Below are positions 1 through 6,841 of a stretch of 64,000 bases of DNA, piece after piece; position 1 is the first letter of the stretch, and every line of letters starts with the position of its first letter. Below the pieces are notes generated by a model. That model saw only the letters and a program-made list of their open reading frames with translations, had not been told where the DNA came from and did not search any database. This DNA is from JBGSMF01 sp964651475 (lineage in GTDB: Bacteria; Chloroflexota; Anaerolineae; Fen-1058): assembly GCA_964651475.1 (NCBI GenBank), contig CAZYXV010000009.1, positions 1 through 64,000 on the forward strand, read 5' to 3'. Both the position numbers and the translations under genes were made by a program.

Positions 1-52
1 ATATGAGGGCAGGGGCAAGCCCTGCCACTACCCCGGATTATTGAGAAGATAC
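1..52. repeat. Interspersed palindromic repeat, copy 1 (cut by window edge)
   Basis: These 52 bases recur without a mismatch at 9690-9741. The core is an inverted repeat, GGCAGGG-GCAAG-CCCTGCC, followed by an A/T-rich tail. In the second copy the upstream flank adds another imperfect palindrome (GGGCGGC...GTCGCCC), so this copy probably starts left of the window. It has no coding potential. A genome-wide dispersed repeat is the simplest reading. Confidence 0.85.
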
Positions 53-81
53 GAACAAAGGGCGCTCAAGCGCCCTGGAGC

Positions 82-132
82 AGCCTGCTTCGGCAGGCTT
101 GGCGTTCTCAGCCTGGCGATTTATCGCCAGGC
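82..132 (+). repeat. Double stem-loop repeat, copy 1
   Basis: There are two hairpins. The first is AGCCTGC-TTCG-GCAGGCT (82-99). The second is GCCTGGCG-ATTTAT-CGCCAGGC (111-132). They are joined by a short TGGCGTTCTCA-like spacer. The same arrangement occurs in inverted orientation at 5693-5743, with both arms of the stems changed together so that pairing is kept. The conserved spacer and covarying stems mark a structured repeat family. Confidence 0.75.
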
Positions 133-325
133 GAGACAGCATACCAACGCAAATCGCAGAACAGTAGAACCGGTTCGAGCTAACAGAAGGACAATAGCCG
201 GAGCGAAAAGTAGCCCCGGACGCCCTTACAGCTTACGGGGTAGAGGGTGCGCCGTTCACCCATTGGGCCTTCCGCCCATAAATTGCAATTGTTCCGGTTT
301 CGCCTGATCGTTGTGGAACTCGTTT

Positions 326-361
326 GTAGTGCGCGCTGAAGCGCGCTCGAGCGCGCACTAC
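326..361. repeat. 12-bp perfect inverted repeat downstream of korC
   Basis: GTAGTGCGCGCT (326-337) pairs perfectly with AGCGCGCACTAC (350-361) around a 12-base loop that is itself GC-rich. It lies about 30 bases past the korC stop on the minus strand. No T-run follows, so it may be a dispersed palindrome or a 3'-end-protecting hairpin rather than an intrinsic terminator. Confidence 0.6.
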
Positions 362-390
362 GAGCGTATCCACCGCTCTCCGGCAACCTG

Positions 391-948
391 CTAGACGCCC
401 GAGTCGGCTGCGCGAATTTTGGAGGCCTCCTCCAGGCCGGTGTGGAGCGCTTTGCGGTTCATCTCTTCGGTGCCCTTGGGCGCGCGCGCCAGCACGGCTT
501 TTTCGATGGCGTCTACAGGAACCACCTGGGTCAGGCCAACCAGCAAGCCCAGCGCGACGACGTTGGCGGTGATGGGTTTGCCGGTCGCTTCTGAGGCCAG
601 GCGGGTGATGGGCACGCAGATGGCCTTATTCGTGGGGACGCGCCCGACGATATCCGAGTCCACGATGAGCAAGCCGTCCCGTTTGAGACCGTAAAAATAC
701 TTGTCGCACGCTTCCTGCCCCATCGCCAATAATACATCGGCTTCCATGACTTTGGGATAGTCCACCTCGCCGTCGCTGATGACGACTTCGGACTTGCTGG
801 CGCCTCCGCGCGCTTCGGGGCCATAGCTTTGCGTCTGAACGGCGTTTTTCCCCGCGTAGATGGCCGCGGCTTCGGCCAGAATCAGGCCGGCCAAAATCAT
901 GCCTTGCCCGCCCTCTCCGGCCAGGCGAATTTCGTATCGGTCACTCAT
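391..948 (-). CDS. korC: 2-oxoacid:ferredoxin oxidoreductase, gamma subunit
   Basis: 185 residues, the usual length for a stand-alone gamma subunit of the 2-oxoglutarate/2-oxoacid:ferredoxin oxidoreductase family. The N-terminus carries the family motif GEGGQGM (residues 11-17), then SYGPEARGG (41-49). The frame is open further upstream, but this start begins the conserved domain and lies two bases after the korB stop. The gamma subunit helps bind CoA while the alpha-beta core decarboxylates the 2-oxoacid and reduces ferredoxin. It is the last gene of korDABC. The exact substrate (2-oxoglutarate or a branched-chain 2-oxoacid) cannot be told from sequence. Confidence 0.9.
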   Translation of the reverse strand: MSDRYEIRLAGEGGQGMILAGLILAEAAAIYAGKNAVQTQSYGPEARGGASKSEVVISDGEVDYPKVMEADVLLAMGQEACDKYFYGLKRDGLLIVDSDIVGRVPTNKAICVPITRLASEATGKPITANVVALGLLVGLTQVVPVDAIEKAVLARAPKGTEEMNRKALHTGLEEASKIRAADSGV

Positions 949-950
949 AG

Positions 951-1820
951 CTATATCCCTTTGATTGAAGTGGTCGGCGCGGGCTGGCCGCTGTTCCCCT
1001 GGGCGCGCGCGACGAGGGCGTCGTACAATTGCGTGTATTCCGGCTTTGCCTGATCGTTGTGGAATACGCCGCGCACAATCTTGCCCGGCTTTTCTTCCGG
1101 CTCCAGTTTTTGGGCCGCGGCTGCGGTCACGCTTTTGTCTTTGAGCGAGCGCATCATCTCGACGGCCGTGCCCAGTTTGTTGATTCGCCCAAAGGTGGTA
1201 TGGCAATAACTGACGGCCTCCACCACCGCAAAGCCGGGCGTGCGGATGGCTTGCTCGATGTACTTGTCCAGTTCGACGGCGTGATACACCGTGCTGCGCG
1301 CCACGTAAGACGCGCCCGCGGCGATGGCAAGCTCGACGATGGGAAAGTTTTGCTCAATGTTGCCATAGGGCGCCGTCGCCGCTCGCATGTCTAGCGGCGT
1401 GGTCGGGCTGTACTGCCCGCCCGTCATGCCATAGATTGAATTATTGACGATGATGGCCGTGAGGCCGATATTGCGCCGCGCCGCGTGGATAAAGTGATTG
1501 CCGCCAATGGCCAGGGCGTCGCCGTCGCCCATAATGACGATGATGTGCATGGTGGGTCTGGCTATTTTCAGGCCGGTGGCAAACGCCAGCGCCCGGCCAT
1601 GAGTGGTGTGCATCGTATTGAAATCCAGGTAAACCGGCATACGGCCGGTGCAGCCAATGCCCGAAATCACCGCCACCTCGTCTTTGCTCAGGCCGGTGCG
1701 GTCAATGGCGCGCACCAGCGCGTTCATCACCACGCCAATGCCGCAGCCTGCACACCACACGTTGGGAAATTTTTTGGTCTGACGCAGGTACGTATACGCC
1801 GAATGTTCTTCTCGACTCAT
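951..1820 (-). CDS. korB: 2-oxoacid:ferredoxin oxidoreductase, beta subunit (TPP-binding)
   Basis: 289 residues. It shows the cluster cysteines of KorB/PorB (CAGCGIG at about 23-29 and a further Cys near 57) and the thiamine-pyrophosphate/Mg motif GDGD (98-101) followed later by NNSIYGMTGGQ. An in-frame ATG 24 bases upstream lies inside korA. The start chosen here has GAGGGTGAAAGG ahead of it and begins 7 bases after the korA stop. The subunit binds TPP and one [4Fe-4S] cluster and pairs with korA in the cytoplasm. The C-terminal 50 residues are Glu/Lys/Pro-rich and less conserved. Confidence 0.92.
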   Translation of the reverse strand: MSREEHSAYTYLRQTKKFPNVWCAGCGIGVVMNALVRAIDRTGLSKDEVAVISGIGCTGRMPVYLDFNTMHTTHGRALAFATGLKIARPTMHIIVIMGDGDALAIGGNHFIHAARRNIGLTAIIVNNSIYGMTGGQYSPTTPLDMRAATAPYGNIEQNFPIVELAIAAGASYVARSTVYHAVELDKYIEQAIRTPGFAVVEAVSYCHTTFGRINKLGTAVEMMRSLKDKSVTAAAAQKLEPEEKPGKIVRGVFHNDQAKPEYTQLYDALVARAQGNSGQPAPTTSIKGI

Positions 1821-1827
1821 ATCCCTT

Positions 1828-2961
1828 TCACCCTCTATCGCCATTTTGCTCGATTGCCGCCAGGATCATTTGCGGCGTCACCATCTCGCCGTCGGCCTTG
1901 TTCACGCGCACCACTTTTTTGCGCCCCGCGACGCGTTCGACTTCTAGCACCAGCTGCCCCATGTTCATTTCTGGCACGACGATGCGCCGCGCCGCGCGGG
2001 CGACGCGATCTATCAAGCGTTCGGGGAACGGCCAGATGGTTTGGAGCTTGACCATGCCCACCTTGTGCCGCCGCGCGCGCGCCATCTTGGCCGCCTGCGC
2101 CGCCGAGCGGGCCATCGCGCCATAGGCCACGATGACCGTGCGCGCCGAATTCAAGTCGCGCTCTTCGTAGAGCTGGATATCGCGCAGGTTGCGTTCCAGC
2201 TTGCGGTTCACCCGCGCGATCCACGGGTCAATTTCATCCAGGCGCTGCGTGGGGAAACCGGCCACATCGTGGAACAGGCCGGTGATGTGGTAACGGTAAC
2301 CTTCGCCAAAGTTGGCCATGGGCGGCACGTCCGAGGGCGTCTCGCCGTAAGGCTTGTACCACTCGGGCGGCACGCTGGTCGTCACGCGCTCCACGCGCTC
2401 CACGCGCTCCATATCGGGCAATTCGACCCGCTCGCGCATGTGGCCGATGGTTTCTTCGGTCAATAAAATGACCGGCGTGCGATATTTTTCGGAAAAATTA
2501 AACGCGGCCACGGTCAGGTCGAACGCCTCTCGCACCGACGAGGGAGACAGCGCGATGATGGGATGATCGCCGTGCGTGCCCCACCGGGCTTGCATCACGT
2601 CGCCCTGCGAAGGGCTGGTGGGCTGGCCGGTGCTGGGTCCCAGCCGCTGCACATTCACGATGACGCAGGGGATTTCGGCCATCGCCGCGTAGCCAATGTG
2701 CTCTTGCATCAACGAAAATCCCGGGCCGGAGGTGGCCGTCATGGCCTTTAATCCGCCCACCGACGCGCCCATGACGGCGGCCATGCTGGCGATTTCATCT
2801 TCCATCTGGATGAACTTGCCGCCCAGCTTGGGCAACTCGCGCGACATCATTTCTGCGATTTCAGTCGAAGGCGTGATGGGATAGCCGCCAAAAAAGCGGC
2901 AGCCGGCGGCCAGCGCCCCCCACGCAATGGCTTCGTTGCCCTGCATAAATTTAACTGTCAC
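1828..2961 (-). CDS. korA: 2-oxoacid:ferredoxin oxidoreductase, alpha subunit
   Basis: 377 residues, typical of KorA. The pyrimidine-binding domain begins with QGNEAIAWGALAAGC and has the family signature GGYPITPSTE (about 25-34). A C-terminal transketolase-like domain ends near VPEMNMGQL. Its start codon overlaps the korD stop by 4 bases, so the two are translationally coupled. With korB it forms the catalytic heterodimer that converts a 2-oxoacid plus CoA to acyl-CoA, CO2 and reduced ferredoxin. Confidence 0.93.
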   Translation of the reverse strand: MTVKFMQGNEAIAWGALAAGCRFFGGYPITPSTEIAEMMSRELPKLGGKFIQMEDEIASMAAVMGASVGGLKAMTATSGPGFSLMQEHIGYAAMAEIPCVIVNVQRLGPSTGQPTSPSQGDVMQARWGTHGDHPIIALSPSSVREAFDLTVAAFNFSEKYRTPVILLTEETIGHMRERVELPDMERVERVERVTTSVPPEWYKPYGETPSDVPPMANFGEGYRYHITGLFHDVAGFPTQRLDEIDPWIARVNRKLERNLRDIQLYEERDLNSARTVIVAYGAMARSAAQAAKMARARRHKVGMVKLQTIWPFPERLIDRVARAARRIVVPEMNMGQLVLEVERVAGRKKVVRVNKADGEMVTPQMILAAIEQNGDRG

Positions 2962-3236
2962 GATTCACCTCCGGGCTGCGCCTGCTCTTCCAACGATTTG
3001 ACAGTGATGGCAAAATCGGGGCAGTGAGTATCACACCAATGACAGGCCGTGCATTTTTCAGCCGCGACCACGTAAGGATGTCCATTATCGTCCAGCGCCA
3101 AGACGCCGGCCGGGCAAAACGCCACGCACAGTCCGCACCCTTTGCACCACGTACCAAAGATGACCACGCGACCACGCGGCCCCCGCTTGGGGCGCTTTTC
3201 TTGCTGATCGCTTGTTACACTCGCTTCTTCAGACAA
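2958..3236 (-). CDS. korD: 2-oxoacid:ferredoxin oxidoreductase, ferredoxin-type delta subunit
   Basis: 92 residues with two [4Fe-4S] motifs: CKGCGLCVAFCP and CTACHWCDTHCP. The start is TTG, supported by the strong Shine-Dalgarno AAGGAGG just upstream and by the lack of any nearer ATG. It is the first gene of korDABC and moves electrons from the TPP site to soluble ferredoxin. The promoter must lie within or beyond 3237-3290, where a MITE-like element begins. Confidence 0.9.
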   Translation of the reverse strand: MSEEASVTSDQQEKRPKRGPRGRVVIFGTWCKGCGLCVAFCPAGVLALDDNGHPYVVAAEKCTACHWCDTHCPDFAITVKSLEEQAQPGGES

Positions 3237-3282
3237 CCTTCCTCCTTCAAAGTCAACATTACAAGGCGGTGATTCAACTTGC

Positions 3283-3448
3283 TGATTATGCGTTTGATGT
3301 GAAATGGAGCTACTTGCCCTGATTTGTCATTGCGAGCCGCCTGGAGGGCGGCGAAGCAATCCCATTGCTACGGTTAAGGAGATTGCTTCGGCGCTTCGCG
3401 CCTCGCAATGACAAGGTAGAAACTCTTTTCACATCAAACGTGATTATA
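3283..3448. mobile_element. MITE-like element with 14-bp terminal inverted repeats and probable 8-bp target duplication
   Basis: CGTTTGATGTGAAA (3291-3304) is the exact inverse of TTTCACATCAAACG (3427-3440), giving a 150-bp element. The bases abutting each end are TGATTATG (3283-3290) and TGATTATA (3441-3448), a 7/8 direct repeat that looks like a target-site duplication. Inside sits a second perfect inverted repeat, TTGTCATTGCGAG (3324-3336) with CTCGCAATGACAA (3402-3414), plus GAAGCAATC/GATTGCTTC. No transposase is encoded. It lies about 50 bases upstream of korD and downstream of the response regulator gene. Confidence 0.65.
3325..3413. repeat. TCATTGCGAG-type palindromic repeat, copy 1
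   Basis: This is the inner 89 bases of the MITE-like element. The layout is TGTCATTGCGAG, a Gly/Pro-like GC palindrome, GAAGCAATC, a centre, GATTGCTTC, a GC palindrome and CTCGCAATGACA. A diverged copy with the same order lies at about 54297-54390. Repeats of this appearance are scattered in many bacterial genomes. Confidence 0.75.
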
Positions 3449-3471
3449 TCAAGCTCGCTCGCGCCTGTCAA

Positions 3472-3490
3472 AGGCGCGTATTTTCGCGCC
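3472..3490 (-). terminator. Weak terminator-like hairpin after the response regulator gene
   Basis: Read on the minus strand, GGCGCG-AAAATA-CGCGCC is followed by TTT. It lies 16-34 bases past the response-regulator stop. The stem is only 6 bp and the T-run short, so termination is plausible but weakly supported. Confidence 0.35.
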
Positions 3491-3505
3491 AGGATAAACC
3501 GGGTG

Positions 3506-4177
3506 TTATGGCTCCCCCACCTCTTGCGTCATCTGGACCTGCACGGCATACGCGGCGGCCTGGGCGCGATTGGCCAGGTGCAATTTGTCCAAGATGCTCC
3601 GCACGTGATTCTTGACCGTATTTTCTGCAATGTGCAGCTTTTCGCCAATCTCGCGATTGGTCAACCCGCGCGCAATCAGATGGAGCACTTCTTGCTCGCG
3701 CTCGGTGATGGCAGTGGACGTCTGCACAGAGGGAGAGGGAGGCTCGCTGCTGCTGCGGGCAAATTCGCGCAAGAGCTTGGCGGCCATCAAGCGGCTGATG
3801 GGCGCTTCGCCTTGAACCAGCCCGCGCAGGTGCGTGAACAGTTCGTCCGGCTTGATGCTTTTGAGCAGATAGCCCATCGCCCCGGCGCGGATGGCGGCGA
3901 ACAAATCTACGTCATCGTCCGAAACCGTCAACATGACAATCTGAGCGCCGTGGATTTGTTGGGTAATCAGTCGTGTCGCTTCTGGGCCATTACAGCGCGG
4001 CATCGTCACGTCCATCAAGATAAGATCGGGCTTGAGCGATTTGGCCTTCTCCAGCCCCTCCAATCCATCGCCGGCCTCGCCGACCACTTCAAAATCGGCC
4101 TGGCTGTTCAACAAGCTCGCCAGACCCTTGCGAAACAAGATATGATCATCTACCAACAAAATACGCATTGGCGGCAT
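3506..4177 (-). CDS. NarL/LuxR-family response regulator
   Basis: 223 residues. The receiver domain starts with MRILLVDDH (acidic pair D10-D11) and has the phospho-acceptor Asp56 in LILMDVTMP, a TVSDDD switch region and a Lys in YLLKSIKPDE. A LuxR-type helix-turn-helix follows (ITEREQEVL to NTVKNHVRSIL, about 155-210). The frame is open upstream, but that part overlaps the kinase gene. This ATG lies 2 bases after the kinase stop and has AAGGGAAA upstream. It should be phosphorylated by the adjacent kinase and bind DNA as a dimer. Target genes are unknown. Confidence 0.93.
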   Translation of the reverse strand: MPPMRILLVDDHILFRKGLASLLNSQADFEVVGEAGDGLEGLEKAKSLKPDLILMDVTMPRCNGPEATRLITQQIHGAQIVMLTVSDDDVDLFAAIRAGAMGYLLKSIKPDELFTHLRGLVQGEAPISRLMAAKLLREFARSSSEPPSPSVQTSTAITEREQEVLHLIARGLTNREIGEKLHIAENTVKNHVRSILDKLHLANRAQAAAYAVQVQMTQEVGEP

Positions 4178-4179
4178 AC

Positions 4180-5604
4180 TCACGTTTCCCTTTGTGCGGC
4201 GTTCAGCGGCACCATCACCGAGACGCGCGTGCCCGAACCGAGTTGGGTAAGGATGTCCAGCCGTCCGCCAATAGCCTCGGCGCGTTCGCGCATCGTCGTC
4301 ATCCCAAAGTTCTTGCGGTTTTGCCCACACAACACGGCGTCCATGTCAAAGCCCTGGCCGTCGTCCTGGATGGTCACGCGCAAACGCTGGCGGTGCCTAT
4401 CTAATGTGACTTTGGCCTGCTGGGCGCGGGCGTGTTTGCGAACGTTGGTGAGCGATTCCTGGATGATGCGCATGAGTTGCACTTCGACCAATGGCGCCAG
4501 CGTCACCGCGCCGGCGCCATCTATGGCCGAAAATTCCGTCTGAATGTTATTGCGCGCGCCAAAATCCAGAACGAACTCTCGGAGCATCGGCACAAAGTCC
4601 GCGCCCTTGGGTGACGTGAGACGCAGCGCCGTAATGGCTTCACGCACGTCTCGATTGGCGTCGTCAATCACCTGCGAGGCTTCGACCAATTCTTTGCGCA
4701 CCTGGTCAACCTGGCCGGCCGCCAGCAGGCTCTGCGCCATGCCCACGCGCAAGTTCAAAAGCGCCAGGGCCTGGGCCAGCCCGTCGTGGATTTCGCGGCT
4801 GATGCGTTCGCGTTCTTGAACGATGACCATGTGCTCTACGCGGCGGGTCAATTGCTGTACGCGCTTTTCCATTTCGCCATACAGCTGCGCGTTCTCAATC
4901 GCCACGCCCAGCTGGTTGCCGATGGCGGTTAACAATTCCAGGTCAGCCGGGTCGTTCAAACGGGGCGTGTAACTTTGCGTGGTCAATACGCCGAGGGCGC
5001 GGTTTTGCGAGCGCAGCGGCGCGCTGGCGATGGCGCAATAGCCGTGCCGCGCACAAGCCACGCGCGTGACGCGAGGATCGCTTTCGATATCCGTGACCAC
5101 CATGGGTTGAGCCGAGCGGGCGACCTGGCCGCAGATGCACTCACCCACTATCACTGTGCCCTCTTCGGCCAGAAAAGACACGGGCACTCCCACCGCCGTT
5201 TCGAGGTTGAGGCATTGCCCCTCGTCGCCCACCAGGCGGATGTGCACGGCGTCAACGCCCAACGCCTGCTTGATGTGCTCGGCGCCTTGCAGTAATACCT
5301 CATCCAGATGCAGCAGGCTGCTCAGGCAATGCGACGTTTCGTTAAGCGCCGCCAAACGCTTGGCTTGCCGTTCCAATTCGTCCGTGCGCGCCTGCAATTG
5401 GGATGTCAACGCGCTCTCGCGCTGCTGGGAGCGGCCTTGTTTCAGGATAATCGCCGCGGTCATGACAGCCAGCGCCGCCGCGCTCATCCATTTGAGTGCA
5501 ATGTTATCAACGAACAGATTGGCGAGGTTTACGCCGATTGTTATCACTGCCCACGCCAGCATCCCTTGCGTGGATCTATCTAGCCGCCGCACGCTTTCTA
5601 CCAT
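4180..5604 (-). CDS. GAF-domain sensor histidine kinase (NarX/DesK type)
   Basis: 474 residues. Two membrane helices near the N-terminus (about 15-35 and 40-57) lead into a coiled coil, then a GAF domain (about 95-240), a HisKA_3 dimerisation domain with the phospho-acceptor His273 in SREIHDGLAQ, and an HATPase_c domain (NVRKHARA, then DDGQGFD, then GMTTMRERAEAIGG). It is coupled to the response regulator downstream. Cysteines in the GAF domain (VGECICGQ, VACARHGYC) could bind a ligand or metal, but that is speculative. The promoter at 5612-5640 places the transcription start at the ATG itself. Confidence 0.92.
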   Translation of the reverse strand: MVESVRRLDRSTQGMLAWAVITIGVNLANLFVDNIALKWMSAAALAVMTAAIILKQGRSQQRESALTSQLQARTDELERQAKRLAALNETSHCLSSLLHLDEVLLQGAEHIKQALGVDAVHIRLVGDEGQCLNLETAVGVPVSFLAEEGTVIVGECICGQVARSAQPMVVTDIESDPRVTRVACARHGYCAIASAPLRSQNRALGVLTTQSYTPRLNDPADLELLTAIGNQLGVAIENAQLYGEMEKRVQQLTRRVEHMVIVQERERISREIHDGLAQALALLNLRVGMAQSLLAAGQVDQVRKELVEASQVIDDANRDVREAITALRLTSPKGADFVPMLREFVLDFGARNNIQTEFSAIDGAGAVTLAPLVEVQLMRIIQESLTNVRKHARAQQAKVTLDRHRQRLRVTIQDDGQGFDMDAVLCGQNRKNFGMTTMRERAEAIGGRLDILTQLGSGTRVSVMVPLNAAQRET

Positions 5605-5611
5605 AAAGACT

Positions 5612-5640
5612 ATTATAATATCACTGTATGACTAAATCAA
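5612..5640 (-). promoter_or_regulatory. Sigma-70 promoter giving a leaderless kinase mRNA
   Basis: On the minus strand, TTGATT (5640-5635), a 17-base spacer and a perfect TATAAT (5617-5612) are followed after 7 bases by the kinase ATG (5604). Initiation at the usual distance from the -10 box would start the mRNA at or next to the A of the ATG. There is no Shine-Dalgarno. Confidence 0.7.
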
Positions 5641-5890
5641 GGGCGGCAAAAGGCCGGGGTGCGGTTCACGTTTTCGCGCTTGTGCAGCTTGGGCCGGGTG
5701 ATGAATCACCCGGCTGAGAACGCCAAGCCCGCTGAAGCGGGCTGCTCCAGGGCGATTTACGGCTACCGCCGTTCTGTGGATCGCCCTTTGCACGATTAGC
5801 CCGACGGCTTTAGCCTCGGGCGGGCAGAGTTGCGCAAGACTTTGAACCGCACCCAAAAGGCCGGGTTCAAGCCCCCGCACCGTCCCGGCA
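5641..5890. other. Repeat-rich non-coding DNA between divergent kinase and RRM genes
   Basis: No convincing reading frame. It contains the inverted copy of the double stem-loop repeat (5693-5743), further palindromes (AGCCCGACGGCTTTAGCC around 5795) and two GGTGCGGTTCA-like segments in opposite orientation (around 5660 and 5845) that bracket the repeat. Confidence 0.5.
5693..5743 (-). repeat. Double stem-loop repeat, copy 2 (inverted)
   Basis: GCCGGGTG-ATGAAT-CACCCGGC (5693-5714) and AGCCCGC-TGAA-GCGGGCT (5726-5743) are separated by TGAGAACGCCA. Read on the minus strand this matches copy 1 at 82-132 in order, spacer and flank (CGCCCTGGAGC). Three stem base pairs differ between the copies, and each change is compensated on the other arm. 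Confidence 0.75.
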
Positions 5891-5895
5891 AAAAC

Positions 5896-5924
5896 TTGAC
5901 GACGCCGTAAATGTATAGTATAGT
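5896..5924 (+). promoter_or_regulatory. Probable sigma-70 promoter of the RRM gene
   Basis: TTGACG (5896-5901), a 17-base spacer and TATAGT (5919-5924). Initiation near 5931 would give a leader of roughly 280 bases before the RRM start at 6213. That leader contains the inverted repeats described below. Confidence 0.6.
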
Positions 5925-5970
5925 GTACAAGATAGGACGAGGTGAGTTTCTGGACCGGCTGTGCACAATC

Positions 5971-6143
5971 GCCCAGGCTTGCTGAGTTGCTTGGGCGACT
6001 ATTTGTTAACTGGCCGCAAGAATGAATACTCGGACCTATGCGTATAAGCTTTAGTAGTATATGCAAAGGAGTGAGTCATTGACAGATTAACCGAAGGTAT
6101 TGAATGGGCCTGATTCCCCATCACTGCGCAAGTTAACAAATAG
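5971..6143 (+). promoter_or_regulatory. Structured 5' leader of the RRM gene
   Basis: A hairpin GCCCAGGC / GCTTGGGC (5971-5978 with 5989-5996, one G-U pair) is followed by CTATTTGTTAACT (5999-6011), which pairs perfectly with AGTTAACAAATAG (6131-6143) across 119 bases. The right arm runs into a TTTTT. The long pairing could close a large domain just upstream of the coding region, a plausible temperature- or protein-sensitive switch for a cold-shock-type RNA-binding protein. Function is inferred only. Confidence 0.45.
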
Positions 6144-6212
6144 TTTTTAATCGAATCCACTTTTGAACGAGTTTACAAACCTCGATCATTCTTTCTAAGG
6201 AGACATTTCCAA

Positions 6213-6524
6213 ATGGCAAAGAAACTGTATGTCGGGAACCTCAGCTATGGTACGACAGAAACCACCTTGCGTGACTTGTTCGCTCAGGCCGGTGAAGTGG
6301 CCTCAGCCACCGTCATCACAGACCGGATGAGCGGTCGTTCCAAGGGTTTTGGCTTTGTTGAGATGGCGACAGAAGAAAGCGCTCAAAAAGCCATTGCCGA
6401 TCTTAACGGCCACAGCCTGGATGGGCGGCAGATCACCGTTGCCGAAGCGCGCCCCATGCAATCGCGCGAAGGCGGCTTTGGCGGCGGCGGTGGTCGCGGC
6501 GGCCCACGCGGCAGCCGGCGCTAG
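6213..6524 (+). CDS. Single-RRM RNA-binding protein with Gly/Arg-rich tail
   Basis: 103 residues. A single RNA-recognition motif fills residues 3-80. RNP2 is LYVGNL (5-10) and RNP1 is RSKGFGFVEM (about 43-52), both with the aromatic residues needed for stacking on RNA. The C-terminal tail is Gly/Arg-rich (GGFGGGGGRGG). This is the small RNA-binding protein type (Rbp) found in cyanobacteria and several other phyla, often cold-induced. AAGGAGA precedes the ATG. The long structured leader suggests post-transcriptional control. It is followed by a strong bidirectional terminator. Confidence 0.95.
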   Translation: MAKKLYVGNLSYGTTETTLRDLFAQAGEVASATVITDRMSGRSKGFGFVEMATEESAQKAIADLNGHSLDGRQITVAEARPMQSREGGFGGGGGRGGPRGSRR

Positions 6525-6542
6525 TTCCCGTCTGATCAAAAT

Positions 6543-6579
6543 AAAAAAGCGGGTAGGGAAAATCCTACCCGCTTTTTTT
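6543..6579. terminator. Bidirectional intrinsic terminator
   Basis: AAAAAAGCGGGTAGG (6543-6557), loop GAAAAT, CCTACCCGCTTTTTTT (6564-6579). The stem is GC-rich with a T-run on either strand. It ends the RRM transcript (+) and the AOR/ThiS-like transcript (-), which converge here. Confidence 0.93.
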
Positions 6580-6599
6580 ACCAGGAAACAGGTTTCTCT

Positions 6600-6824
6600 T
6601 TACCCCCCGCCAAGCACAGCCAGCAGCTTGACCACATCGCCCTCTTGCAATACGTACTCTTTATCGCGCGGCGCGTCGTTGATCAGCACTAACGCTACAA
6701 TCATGGGCGGGATGCCCAGCCGCTCCAGCGTCTCGTTGACGCTAAAGCCAGGCTCGACGGATATTTCGCTCTGCCCGCCGATGTACTGCTTGAGGCCGCC
6801 AAGGGGTTTGAGTATTGCGCTCAT
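6600..6824 (-). CDS. ThiS/MoaD-like sulfur-carrier protein
   Basis: 74 residues with a beta-grasp pattern and the diagnostic C-terminal Gly-Gly (ending VVKLLAVLGGG), which is adenylated and thiocarboxylated in MoaD/ThiS proteins. An upstream in-frame extension overlaps the AOR gene. The ATG chosen has ACAGGGCTT upstream and lies 17 bases past the AOR stop. Small MoaD-like genes often travel with AOR-family genes, where the product may supply sulfur for the tungsto/molybdopterin cofactor. A final third Gly after GG is slightly unusual and may need trimming, or the terminal pair may simply be used. Confidence 0.8.
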   Translation of the reverse strand: MSAILKPLGGLKQYIGGQSEISVEPGFSVNETLERLGIPPMIVALVLINDAPRDKEYVLQEGDVVKLLAVLGGG

Positions 6825-6841
6825 AAGCCCTGTAAAGTGAC

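Larger units (their letters stand above)
53..390. other. Non-coding stretch downstream of korC, rich in hairpins
   Basis: No reading frame here looks protein-like. From left to right it holds the covarying double-hairpin repeat (82-132), a stretch with no recognisable feature (about 135-320) and a perfect 12-bp inverted repeat (326-361) close to the korC stop. Confidence 0.6.

Noticed and set aside
391..1206. Long N-terminal extension of korC
   Set aside because: It would overlap korB by 250 bases. The GEGGQG domain starts normally at 948.
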